A stretch of 64,000 nt of DNA from positions 2,028,501 to 2,092,500 of the forward strand of contig CM043942.1 of assembly GCA_014529385.2 (NCBI GenBank), written 5' to 3'. Within the stretch, counting starts at the first letter, position 1. Every line of letters starts with the position of its first letter. The notes below the pieces were generated by a model. That model saw nothing but the letters and a program-made list of their open reading frames with translations, ran no database searches and was not told the origin of the DNA. The position numbers and the translations under genes were made by a program. The DNA is from Adiantum capillus-veneris. Lineage: Eukaryota > Streptophyta > Polypodiopsida > Polypodiales > Pteridaceae. Below are positions 1 to 10,440 of the stretch, in pieces.

Positions 1-1
1 C

Positions 2-1739
2 GAGCAAGTGATTGATCATGAGTCGGGGCCAGTATGGTAACTCGTACCATAGAGATAGTCTCTTCATCCCTGGAGGCAATCCGTCATCGCGCATCTCCTT
101 CTGCTCTAACCATGCTTGTGCAGACATCCTTGGTGGCTCTCTTCCCAAAAAGCCATAGCGTAACACATGATTCTCTAGAAGATACGCTTGATGACCTTTG
201 TAGATTTGCTTCTTCAGTGAGGGTGCCCTACGTGCATTCAGTCTAGGTCCACATGTGACACATGCTCTGTATCCGCTTGTTTAAAGCCCTGCATGTATAC
301 ACATGATAATAGATCAACTATGGGAAAAAACAAGATTTACAATGTCTGAGTGAGGAGTGTCAATAGATCACCTGAGCATTCTGTTAGCCCGGGATAGTCA
401 TGCATGGTCCACATTAGAATGCCTCTGATCAAAGCATTTGTCGTCGTGTGTGTCGGCTCATATCCACCACCTCTATGCCAATCCACAATTGTTGTAGCTC
501 TTCCAATAGTGGACGAAGATACACATCCATATTCCCCACTTTATATCGCCCTGGCACAATCAAGCTTAGCCATAGGTGCCCCTTCTTCGTAGTCAACCAC
601 GGGGGAATGTTGTAGTTGACGATGACAACGGGCCATACACTGTAAGATGTTGATCTTTGACCAAATGGATTTACGCCATCCATAGCCAGGCCTAAGCGCA
701 AATTTCGAGCTTCCCTGGCAAAATCCGACCATGTTCCATCTATATGTTTCCACGCTACGCAATCTGCAGGAATTCGTAGCACACCATCCAAAGATTTATT
801 CTCCTCGTGCCATGATGCTAGGGCGGCCATGGACTTACATTCGAAGAAATGCTTGATGCGAGGAAGCAGAGGGAAATGTCGCAAAACCTTTTGTGGAATT
901 TTTGTCCCGTGGAGATCTACTCGATATCTTTCGGAATCACATTTCGGACACTTCTCCATGTCTATGTATTCCCCTCTGAAAAGAATGCAGTCATTAGGAC
1001 AAGCGTGGATAGAATTGTAATCCATCCCCAAGTTTTGCAAAATCTTTCTTGCTTCATCTCGGGAATCTGGCATCACATTGTCAGCTGGTAGTATGTGCTC
1101 TTTCAGCAATCTACACAACATAAAAATATGATACAGTCGTGTAAAAATCTATCAGATCATTATACATTTAGAGTTTTATTAAAGTAAACTAATTGTAATA
1201 GATCACCTGAAAAGCGCTGTGACGCTAGTGTCACTCCATCCAAACTTTGCGTGCATGTTGAGAAGAACCAGGAGTCCTTTCAATCTAGACATACGTGCTC
1301 CATTATACAATGGCGTATCAGCTTCACTTTTCATATCATCATAGATAAGCCTTTCTGAATCCATGATCGTCTCGATCATTTCATCAATCTCGGGCTCAAA
1401 CATTGCCTCGTTGGGAATGTGCTCTGCATGATCATCCCCTGAGCTGTCAGAGGCTACATCTTGTGGCCTCACATATGCTGCTTGACCAAAGCGCCTGCGA
1501 ACACGTCTATTGGGTTGCAAGATTGCTGCTTGTTGGCCAGCGTCAGAGTCCGACGAGTTATAATTGGCAAAAACTCGATCTATAATAGATGGATCGAACT
1601 CGCCAAATTCGCGAACGTGCTGCAAAGAAACACGTCTTGTCCGTCGCACAGCATGCTTGCATTGATTACAAGGACATAAGACCCTCGTTGAGAGATAGGT
1701 GTTTCGGTTGGACGGTCCCACATCCTCGTCGCTACTCAT
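2..1739 (-). pseudogene. TNP2-like CACTA transposase, decayed
   Basis: This would encode the transposase that cuts and moves CACTA elements. The first exon-like block (1739-1203) starts MSSDEDVG and carries a CPCNQCKH Cys motif. The second (1121-429) has family landmarks: ACPNDCILFRGEY, MEKCPKC, LGLAMDGVNPFG, SYSVWPVVIVNYNIPPW and DVYLRPLLEELQQLW. Past 429 the family sequence continues after an apparent frameshift near 470 (TMHDYPGLTECSG), then an intron-like gap, then GYRACVTCG and YELPYWPRLMINH up to the window edge. An in-frame TAA lies just before GYRACVTCG, near 285. The gap 1202-1122 looks like an intron. With a frameshift and a stop it cannot be functional as read. The family assignment rests on recognised motifs of the plant Transposase_21/TNP2 family. 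Confidence 0.85.
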
Positions 1740-1801
1740 AATGAGGATAAAAAACTTATAACCTGGACAACAAATTTAATATTCTATTGGCATTCTTCGT
1801 C

Positions 1802-1855
<54 letters not shown>

Positions 1856-2139
1856 ACCTCACATTCTCTAGTCATGTCCAATCCCCGCACACCTCGGTCT
1901 AGAGGTGCACGGAGATCAGAACCACCGGGTTATAATCTCGTCTTTATTGGTCAATACCTATATTTGTGGGTACAAGAAATCTACACACCCACGTCTACAT
2001 GATACTGCATGTAGTGGACAAAACCCCTTTGCCTCTTCTCTAGCTGTAGCACTTCACAGCATCTTAACATCTTTTCACAGTAGATCTTTTCACTGTTCGT
2101 CTAACTCTAAACCCTAAACCGTAAGTAATTCTTGCGTGG

Positions 2140-2520
2140 ACTCGATCTAACGTAAATAAGCGTAAATCTAAATAAACGTAAATCTAATTTAACGTAAGTC
2201 TAATGACTAGAGGTTGTCTAGATGGTCATTGTGTCGGGGATGTAGTGACTATTGCCGCCCTGAAGATCCACCTTCTTCCCTATCTTCTAAAGACATTTCA
2301 CCAGTACTTTTGGATCGACGGAGCCCACCATGAGTGAAGGCAGCAATACCCTATATTCCATTGAGGGCTTTCTTCACCCGCTTCATGCAGGCATCGCAGT
2401 CTATGGAGACCTAAATCTAATCTAATATAACGTAAATCTAAATCTAGCGTAAATAAACGTAAATCTAGTTAAAAATAAACCTAAATCTAATTTAATGTAA
2501 GTCTACATATAACCTAATCT
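2140..2520. repeat. AT-rich short tandem repeat of AACGTAAATCTA type
   Basis: Within the CACTA element, variants of AACGTAAATCTAA recur in two clusters (about 2148-2210 and 2405-2520), separated by a non-repeated stretch. Copies differ by one to three bases. No coding potential is visible. Subterminal or internal repeats of this kind are common in CACTA elements, where they can bind transposase, but no such role can be shown here. Confidence 0.6.
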
Positions 2521-2764
2521 TTAACGTCTTTTAAGATAGTTTCCTACGACGTTATAACTCTCTTCTTCTTGTGTGTGTGCACGTGTGTGGATGTGTGTGC
2601 CAATAAAAAGAGATAAATGGTATAACCTTTCTATCACCCATGCCAAGTATGATAGATTGATTATTCCATTTCCCTCTTGAATAATAGGTCTTGAGTTCAA
2701 CTCCTCGTCGGCTAGATCTTTAGGTCTTTTAATTTTAATTAGTTTCCTACGACATTAAATTAGT

Positions 2765-3138
2765 TTCTCTCTCTTTCTCTCTCAATGTGTGTGCATTTTT
2801 TTGGATCGTATGCATGTTTTCTCTCTCTTTTCCTCTCTCAATGTGTGCGTTTTTTGTTTATGCATGTTCTCTATCTCTTTTCCTCTCTCAATGCGTGCGT
2901 TTTTTGTTTATGCATGCTCTCTCTCTCTTTTTCTCTCTCAATGTGTGTGTGCATTCTTTGTTTATGTATGTGTGTGTGCGTTTTTGTTTTTGTTTGTACT
3001 CTTTCTCTCTCTCTCAAAAACACTATGTGTGTGTGTGTGTATGTGTGTGTGAGAGAGAGAGAGAGAGGGAGAGAGAAAGAGGGGAAGGGAACATGAGAAT
3101 GAGGAGAGGGAAGGAGCATACCTGGCTCTCCTTCCTCT

Positions 3139-3180
<42 letters not shown>

Positions 3181-3185
3181 AGAAG

Positions 3186-3225
<40 letters not shown>
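2765..3225. repeat. 57-bp-type minisatellite followed by (GT)n and (GA)n tracts
   Basis: Four degenerate units alternate a CT-rich part ending CTCTCTCAATGTGTG with TGCATTTTTTGTTTATGCATG (about 2765-2975). They are followed by a (GT)n(GA)n compound tract (3023-3068) and then (GT)18 (3143-3178) and (GA)17 (3191-3224). Open frames across this stretch are translations of simple sequence (CVCV, RERE) and are not genes. Confidence 0.8.
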
Positions 3226-3228
<3 letters not shown>

Positions 3229-3324
3229 GGGAGAGCGTTACCTGCTCCTTGCTTGAGGGCGCCGAAAAACTCAGATTTGAGATCTGAGGTTTTGGGCGCG
3301 CTTGGTTATTTTTTTAGCCCAGCT

Positions 3325-3456
3325 GGCGTCGCTATGAGCGTCGCAAATTTACAAAGAAATTTGCGACGCTTATAGCGACGCTCATAGCGACGCCGGGAAT
3401 TTTTTTTTTGAGCGTAGCTGTGTGAGCGTCGCTAATATGAATAGCCTCTTGTAGTG
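3325..3456. repeat. CACTA subterminal inverted repeats and terminal repeat
   Basis: Arms 3325-3350 (GGCGTCGCTATGAGCGTCGC, then AAATTT) and 3357-3380 (AAATTTGCGACGC...) form a near-perfect hairpin with a six-base loop. Further GCGACGC copies lie at 3381-3393 and 3425-3433. The terminal CACTACAAGAGG is at 3456-3445 on the minus strand. This layout of repeated motifs beside a CACTA terminus fits transposase binding sites. Confidence 0.8.
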
Positions 3457-3460
3457 GAAG

Positions 3461-5631
3461 AATACTCGCAATGAGACTCCTAGGGCTTCCACCATTGAAG
3501 CTCCAAAAGAGGATGCTTATTGCAAAGGATCATCACTTTCCTATGCGTGGGGAAAGGTAAGAGAGCATGATGCCTTCATCTTGTTTGACCCAGGCTCTAC
3601 TCTCAACTTCATATCAATAGAGTTGGCCACCAAGTTGGGCATTCAAGCTTTTGAGATGGGAGATATAGTAACAGTTGATGCAGCTTTCAAGGGACAACAA
3701 GCCTCCGTTACTCCCTTGATTGGGAAGTTGAGGCTTCATGTCCAAAGTTATGTCAATAAAGAAGACTTCTTCATCTCTCCTCTCCAACATCAGGATGCTA
3801 TTCTAGGGGCACCATGGTTTGATCGCATGGCTGTCAACATGAAGTTCCCTGAAAGGAGAATTTACTTCACCTATAGGGGAAAGAACATGTATATAGATGC
3901 TAGTGAGAGTGGTCGCACTATTCCACTTGTAAATCCTCTTTCTTTTGATAAATCAATGAAGAGCTCAGTTTTTGCGTACATGATTTATGTCAAAGAGTCT
4001 CTAAAAGCTAATAATGTTTCATCAAATGAAAATGATAGGAATCAAGAAGAGTTAGACTTGTCTACTTTTCTAAAAGGATTCCAATATGTGTTCATCGATG
4101 ATATCCCTATGGACCTACCTACAAAACGAGGGGATGATGACCATCGTATTGAGCTCCTTTCAGGAAGCTCACCGCCTAACAAACCTCCTTATCGAGTCTC
4201 ACAAGCTCAACAAGAGGAGATTATGAGGCAAGTACACGAATTGGTAGACAAAGGGATGGTGAGGCCTAGTTCCTCTCCCTTTTGCTCTCCAGTCCTTTTA
4301 GTGCAAAAGAAAGATGGTACATACCGTATGTGTGTGTACTATCGAGCACTAAACCATATCACTATCAAAAACAGATTTCCCGTGCCTCGGGTAGAAGATC
4401 TATTTGATAAGCTACAAGGATCTACCTACTTCAGTAGGATTGACCTTAAGAGTGGCTATCATCAAATAAGGATAGTGGATGAAGATATCCTAAAGACCGC
4501 GTTTCGCACAACATTTGGTCCTTATGAATATCTAGTCATGCTTTTTGGCTTGACTAATGCACCAGCTACTTTCAATCGTCTCATGGAGAAACTTTTTAGA
4601 CCATATCATAAATTCACTGGAGTGTTCTTTGATGATATCATCATCTACTCCAAGTCTTGGGATTAACATAAGCAACATCTCCAAGTGATTTTTCAAGCCA
4701 TGAGGGAGAACAAACTTTTTCTCAACCAAAAGAAAAGTGAATTCTTCCTTCAAGAGATTCAATATCTAGGTCATATTATCTCTCACGATGGTATTCGTAT
4801 GGATCCATCAAAGTTAGAGGTAATAAAATCATGGCCTAACCCAAGGAATCTACATGAGCTAAGAAGCTTTATTGGTATGTGTGCATACTATAGACGCTTC
4901 ATAGCAAAATTCTCTCAAGTAGCAGGACCACTACACGACTTAACAAAGAAGAACGTTAAGTTTGTATGGACTGCTAAGGAGAAAAATGATTTTGAAAAAC
5001 TCAAAGAGAAGCTTACTTCCCAACCAGTCCTCGTGCTTCCGGATCTCTCAAAGCCATTTGAGGTCCAATGTGATGCGTGTGGTGATTGCCTTGGAGCGGT
5101 TTTGCTTCAAGAAGGGCATGCCATAGCATATGAGAGCCGAAGGCTCAATAGTGATGAACGAGTCTTGGGCATTTATGAGAAAGATCTTTTAGTTGTTCTA
5201 CATGCCCTAGACACATGGAAGCACTACCTATTGGGGACTCCATTTATCCTACGAACCGACCACCAAAGTCTCAAGTATTTCATGACGCAAACCAAGCTTT
5301 CCGACAAACAAATGAGGTGGGCAAATTTTCTTTCACAATTTAATTTCCATATTTCTCACATAGCTGGTAAGCACAATCAAGTTGCCGATGCACTTTCACG
5401 ACGACCAAAAGTTAATGCGGTGTCTATAGCTACTCACAATGATCTATCCTCTATGATAGATGAGTATGCCACTAACCCTGACTTTAGAGACATAATGTCA
5501 GCCCTTGCTTTGGGGAAGAAAGAGGAACCATTCACCTTGCAGGATGGTTATCTTCTCCACGGAAATAGGCTATGTGTTACCCATTCCCTTCGTGAGAAGG
5601 TTATGTATGAATCCCATGCTCCTCCATATGC
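3461..5631 (+). pseudogene. pol: Gypsy pol, first part: protease, reverse transcriptase, RNase H
   Basis: The frame is open from the CACTA junction. The aspartic protease carries FDPGSTLNF near 3584 and [10 protein letters not shown] near 3810. The RT has [19 protein letters not shown] (the usual CVDYR is CVYYR), [13 protein letters not shown], and FFDDIIIYS as the catalytic DD box at about 4625. RNase H carries FEVQCDACGDCLGAVLLQ (about 5060) and TDHQSLKYF. A TAA at 4664-4666 interrupts RT where the family has Glu, with the same frame continuing after it. A frameshift near 5630 moves the zinc-binding part of integrase into another frame. The enzyme would copy element RNA into DNA, but this copy is dead as read. 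Confidence 0.88.
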
Positions 5632-6903
5632 AGACATAGAGGTATTCAACCTACTCTCCGAGGAGTAGAGCCGTATTTCTATTGGCCTACCATGAAAGTG
5701 GACATACAAGAGTATGTTTGAAAATGTGTAGTATGCCAAAAGACCAAGTATGATAGAGGGAAGCAACCTGGATTACTCTAGCCATTGCCTATTCCAAATT
5801 CACCATGGGAGAGTATATCCATGGATTTCATCTTTGGATTACCCAAGTCTATCCATGGGAATACAGGATTATGGACAATAGTCGACAGGTTTAGCAAGCA
5901 AGCACATTTTATTCCTGTCAAAAAGACTATTAAGGCACATCAAATGGCAACTCTCTTCATATCTCAGATTTTCAAGCACCATGGATTACCCACATCCATC
6001 GTGTCAGATATAGATCCTAGAATGACCAGTAATTTTTGGAAAGGTCTCTTTGAAAATCTAGGAACAAGATTGAATTTCTCTTTGGCCTATCACCCACAAA
6101 CGGATGGCCAAAGTGAGATAGCCAATCTTACGATACTCGATCTACTCAAGACTTATGTTACCGAAGTAGATCAACGCTCACAATGGGAAAAGTATTTACC
6201 TCTAGTAGAGTATGCCTACAATAATACTGTCCATACTTCTACGGGGAAAGCACATTTCGAGATCATAGAGGGAAGACCTAAAAGTCCCTTGCTACTCAAA
6301 ATACATGGGAAGATCTTCGCCGCCGATGAGTATAGCCGTGACCTACAAGAATATTTTCAAAAGATTAGGGAGACTATAGCCATCTCTCAACAAAGGAAAA
6401 AAGCTGTTGCTGATAAGCACAGAAGAGCCTTAATGTTCAAAGAAAATGATTGGGTCTTACTCAAGTTTCCTAAGGTTCGATTAAGGCAAACGACGGGCCA
6501 AAATCCTACGAGCCATCAAAAGTATTATGCTAAACTAGCAAAAAGATACTATGGTCCTTTCCAAATCTTGAAGCCCATCAATGAGATGGCTTATCAACTC
6601 AAGTTTCCCAACCATTGTCTTATACACAATGCCTTTCATGTAAGCCTACTTAAGCCCTACAAAGGAGAGCCACCAACTGAACCAATTATTGAAGACCCTC
6701 CCGAAGTTGAAGACCAAGAAGAGGTGCTACAACCCGAAGCTGTCCTTCGGCATGAAGACAAGGTACTACGACATGGTAAGATAATCCGACGGTATCTTAT
6801 TAAGTTCAAAAATTATCCTTTTGAAGATGCTAGATGGATGCAAGGAGTACAACTTAAGGATAGTATGAACCTTGTCAATGCTTACAATGCTACATTAGAG
6901 TAA
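5632..6903 (+). pseudogene. pol: Gypsy pol, second part: integrase and chromodomain
   Basis: The HHCC zinc-binding region is recognisable (RHRGIQPTLRGVEPYFYWP, then KCVVCQKTK) but is cut by TGA at 5719-5721 and TAG at 5779-5781. From 5785 the frame is open for 372 codons. The DDE core shows MDFIFGLPKS, SDIDPRMTSNFW and HPQTDGQSEIAN, so all three catalytic acidic positions appear present. The C-terminus (about 6740-6890: KVLRHGKIIRRYLIKFKNYP, then EDARW) is a chromodomain-like module, which in chromoviruses targets insertion to particular chromatin. The stop at 6901 is close to the expected polyprotein end. Confidence 0.87.
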
Positions 6904-7264
6904 GCAAATGTACAAATTTCTTTTAAATGACTCATGTTTTTGTCTTATAAGACTAGTCCTCTTTCTAATTGTGCACAAATTTTAACTAGTATGCATGCTT
7001 AGAATCATGTTTGTGATGACGACGTCTCTCAAACACCAAGTAGAATTTGTCACTCTACTTTGGGAGAATGAAATGGACTAAAGAGGAGACATGCTTGCGG
7101 CAGCTATGTCTCCCAAGCACCAAATGGATTAGTCATCCATCTTGGAAAGATGTCGTAGGGTAAAAAAGGGATCCTCTACCCGCTAAGTACGATTGACTAA
7201 TGACTAAGGCTTTATCTCTTCTACCTCATAGTCGAGGACGACTATGATTTCAAGAGAGAGGTAA

Positions 7265-8890
7265 TGTCATAAAATCTAATATCTAACCAACCCAAATGAT
7301 TTTCTCATATTAAATTGATCACTTAATGTGGGAGAATAAACGGGAACAAGTGTTAAGATATAGATATGTGCGTATAGATTTATCTCAACACGGGGCCAAT
7401 AGTAAAGGGGCCCAAATGGGAGATGGTCTATCAAGAGCAACGCTAACCAATGGAGCATAAGACCTTAGGGTTAGCTTCATTGAAGACCTCCAATAATGTG
7501 TGTAAAAGTCCTTTGACCTTAGGTAAGCTAGGGATGAGCTTGAGGTGGGAACCCGGCCCAAACTCGAGGTGCTTGTCGTGCTTGAGGTGCTTGTCCTGCT
7601 TGAGGTGCTTGTCATGCTTGAGGTGATTGATTAAGATGCTTGAGGTGCTTGACTGGCTCCATGCTTGAGGTGCTTGACTTGGTGCATGATTAAGGTGCTT
7701 GAGGTGCCTTGAGAAGCTTGCCTGACCCCATACTTCAAGTGCTTAGTCATGCTTGATGACTAAGGGGCTTGCTCATCCAAAGTCAAAAAGATTCCTACAA
7801 GGAGCGGGCGAGCCTACAAGGGGGGGGTGATGAGAGAGAACACACACACACACACACACACAAGGGAAGCCCCAGCTTGAAGAGGCAGCAAGGACACTTG
7901 TCAAGTTCCTCCTGATGTTGCCCTCATGGTGTGCCTGAAACCTATTGGTTGGCCACCCAAGGGGTCCAATGATAATAAAGGATATTTAATTAATTAATTT
8001 TTCATTTATCAAGTCCTCTCTCTCAAAGGGGAAAGGGGGATACTTGTCCCAAGGCTATCCCTGCTGCTTGTAATGGCTCCTGCTTGTGATTGGCTAGGCC
8101 TGGAGGGGTCCAATGAGCTTCAAGCATGAGCTACAAGGGGGGGTTGACCCAAGCAAGCTAGGGGGGTGCTTAGGGGGTATACTCACCCACACACACTCAC
8201 AAACACTCTCATTGTGTACTATGCAAAGTGCAAGAGCTCCCTCTCTTTCTCCAAGCAAGTAGAGGTTGAGAGCCTACATCAACACTCTTGGCTATGGAGT
8301 GCAAATCCATCCAAGAGCCATGCTTCAATGCTTGAGCTTGCCATCTATTTCTTCTTCATTACTATGATATTATGTATGCTAGCACAAGAGTTATGATAAG
8401 TGAGGAACTAGCTCTTTCTTGTATGAAATGTTTCTTCTTCCTCTTCCCTACCCTCATTCCTTGCTAGCTCTCTCCACCTTCGAAGGTGTTTGAGGTCTTG
8501 GGAATGAGGCTTGGTATAGTTATAGCTTTCTTCAAGTTTAGGTTATGCTATGATGGTGATGCATGAAGCTTTCCATCTTCATTGCTTCACCTAGGTCACA
8601 AGGAACACAAAGAATGTATTGTAACAAGTCTCTCTTTATAGGAGAAATCATAATACAAATTCCTATTGGAGGGGGGACCGGCTCTACATAAATCCGGTCC
8701 TCAACTGTTGTCATGTTCTCTAAATTCTCTCTCTTGCAAAAGTATTGTCTATTCCAAGTTAACTAATTGCTATGATTATGTTGCTATCTTCAATTACGTC
8801 TACTCGCTATGCTCACAAAATCATTTCTTGAAAGTACTCTCATTAAATTCCGCTACTCTCAAATTGAATAGGCAAATTCCATTACACCAT
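7265..8890 (+). mobile_element. Candidate 3' LTR of the chromovirus
   Basis: It starts TGTCATAAAATC directly after a purine tract and the end of pol. It contains an 18-bp minisatellite (7562-7760), a (CA)n tract (about 7841-7862) and no coding sequence. The other LTR is outside the window, so the right boundary is an estimate and this call is inferred from position alone. Confidence 0.45.
7562..7760. repeat. 18-bp minisatellite (CTTGAGGTGCTTGTCVTG)
   Basis: Three head-to-tail copies of CTTGAGGTGCTTGTCVTG start near 7566. Degraded copies containing TTGAGGTGCTTGACT continue to about 7760. It lies in the presumed LTR. Confidence 0.8.
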
Positions 8891-10380
8891 ATGAGTTGAA
8901 AATTTGGCAAAATACCCCCCCTGGATGGAATCTATCTTCGGCGCGCCTAAGATCAACTTCTTCCAAAATTTGACCTTTTTCAACTTTAATTTCACAAATT
9001 GATTTTCCCACAAGTTTTAGGATTTATCCACACCTTGGTTTCTAGTTTCAGCCAAAATTGACTTTTCCTTTGTCAATTTTCTCTGGAGTTGGCGGTTTTT
9101 TCCAGATCTCGACTTGACTAGGCCTTTCATTGATCCAGATGGTTCCAGATTCTAGGAGGATAGTCTAATCAAGTTGGTCTACCACCTTGCCAATTTAGTT
9201 TCACAATATCAGTCCCAAAAACCCCTATCTATCTTAGGCACGCCTGAGATAGATTTGGTAATTTTTTTGTTTTCTTCAATGAACCTTGGGTCAGATGAAA
9301 TCCTAATGGTTTCTACTTATCCTACTCCTACTAAACATGAAAAAGTGGAGAATGTAATCCTACTTACTAATGCTCTTGAGGTCCTTACCGAGTATCTCTA
9401 CTCTCAGGCACCTCTCAGCAGGTGATAAAGTTAGAAAATATATTACACTAGCCAAAATTAGACGAAGTAATGGAATTTCAAGTGAATGCTTGGGTTTCTA
9501 TCTAGCTTAGGTTTCCTCATCCCTGAAAAAGGCGCCAAAATGTTAGCATGTTACCAAGCCTCACCATATCAATGCTAGCAAAGCGAGAACCACAGACATA
9601 AAATGTCAATCCGTGCGACGTAGCTGACCCGACTAGTGCATGGAGGCTACAAGAGATAGCTAATCTCTTGGAAAACCCAAGTCTAATGTGTTTTTGCCTA
9701 AATTGGTCTCAGATGTGTGTCAAACATCAAAAGCTACTCTCTTTACCTCAAGCTTCAATCGATGATTTTGTATAGCTACGATGCTCCAAATGCAATGAAA
9801 CTTAATAACTAGAATGTACATAGTATCCTCCGCATCTCTATATGCTCAAAAGTCATTTTTGACACTCGGAAAAAATCACGCCTAAGATAAACAAACTATT
9901 TTGGGTAGGTCTTTTTCAGTCTCCGAAGCACTTTATAGCTTCTTTAGGACGTGCTCTATCTATCCTTATGGTCAAAAGCAGTTTAGATGCGTGTATTGTT
10001 CATAGGGAGTAGACAGGAAAACCTAAAAACACAGCTTCATCGCAAGAAACCTACGTAGAAAGAGAGAGATTTCACCTTTGAGTGTGATGGTATGCTCAGA
10101 TTCACAATGCAACACCGCAGAAGGAAGACATGAATAATCGGAAGAAACACGGAGCTCACAATACTAAGCTGCAACATACGCTCACTTTCATCATCCAAAG
10201 ACTTGGGTCAAAAGTTACAAAAATTGCGTTGGCCAAGGTTTAAAAATGGATTCCTAGCTATTTGGGCTCAATGATAAGGCTCAAAAATTTCACATAATCA
10301 TGCTTGACAAGCATGGATGTAGGTACTTGATAGTAGACAAGAGATAATGTGAGAGATATACATATTTTGGAGGTCTACTC
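8891..10380. other. Non-coding stretch with a possible minus-strand LTR/primer-binding-site junction at 9530-9545
   Basis: No convincing gene. Around 9530-9545 the minus strand reads CATGCTAACA, TTT, then TGGCGCCTTTTTCAGGG. This looks like an LTR end (CA) followed by a TGGCGCC-type primer binding site as used by several plant gypsy elements. If so, a minus-strand element has its LTR at higher coordinates from 9541 and its body truncated toward 8.9 kb. Two related sequences, GGCGCGCCTAAGATC (8940) and GGCACGCCTGAGATAG (9236), repeat inside it. No second LTR was found. Confidence 0.3.
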
Positions 10381-10440
10381 CATCAATACTATATCACTCC
10401 TAACACAATCAAACCTATTATATTAAATATCATACCAAAG

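Larger units (their letters stand above)
1..3456 (-). mobile_element. CACTA (En/Spm-type) DNA transposon, one end outside the window
   Basis: The right end is seen directly: on the minus strand the terminus reads CACTACAAGAGG (3456 down to 3445), the classic CACTA start. Just inside it lie repeated GCGACGCT-type subterminal motifs (3325-3440). The transposase frame reads away from this end on the minus strand, as expected. The other terminus is beyond position 1, so the expected 3-bp target duplication (GAA at 3457-3459 on this side) cannot be confirmed. The element is inserted in a Ty3/gypsy polyprotein whose frame resumes right after 3456. The 1.7 kb between transposase and terminus is non-coding and filled with short tandem repeats. 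Confidence 0.85.
3457..8890 (+). mobile_element. Ty3/gypsy chromovirus-like LTR retrotransposon, 5' part outside the window
   Basis: The internal domain runs protease, RT, RNase H, integrase, chromodomain (3461-6903), the canonical gypsy order. A purine-rich tract (AAGAGAGAGG, 7252-7261) precedes a candidate 3' LTR beginning TGTCATAAAATC at 7265. The 5' LTR and gag lie to the left of the inserted CACTA element and are not in the window, so the LTR end (about 8.6-8.9 kb) cannot be fixed by comparison. The copy carries several stops and a frameshift. Confidence 0.8.

Noticed and set aside
2107-2122. TAAACCCTAAACCG resembles plant telomere repeat
   Set aside because: Only about one and a half units, with no array, so there is no sign of a telomere or interstitial telomeric tract.
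2785-3287. Several overlapping open frames of 80-166 codons rich in CV, LS and RE
   Set aside because: They are translations of GT, CT and GA microsatellites on both strands, with no domain or start context.
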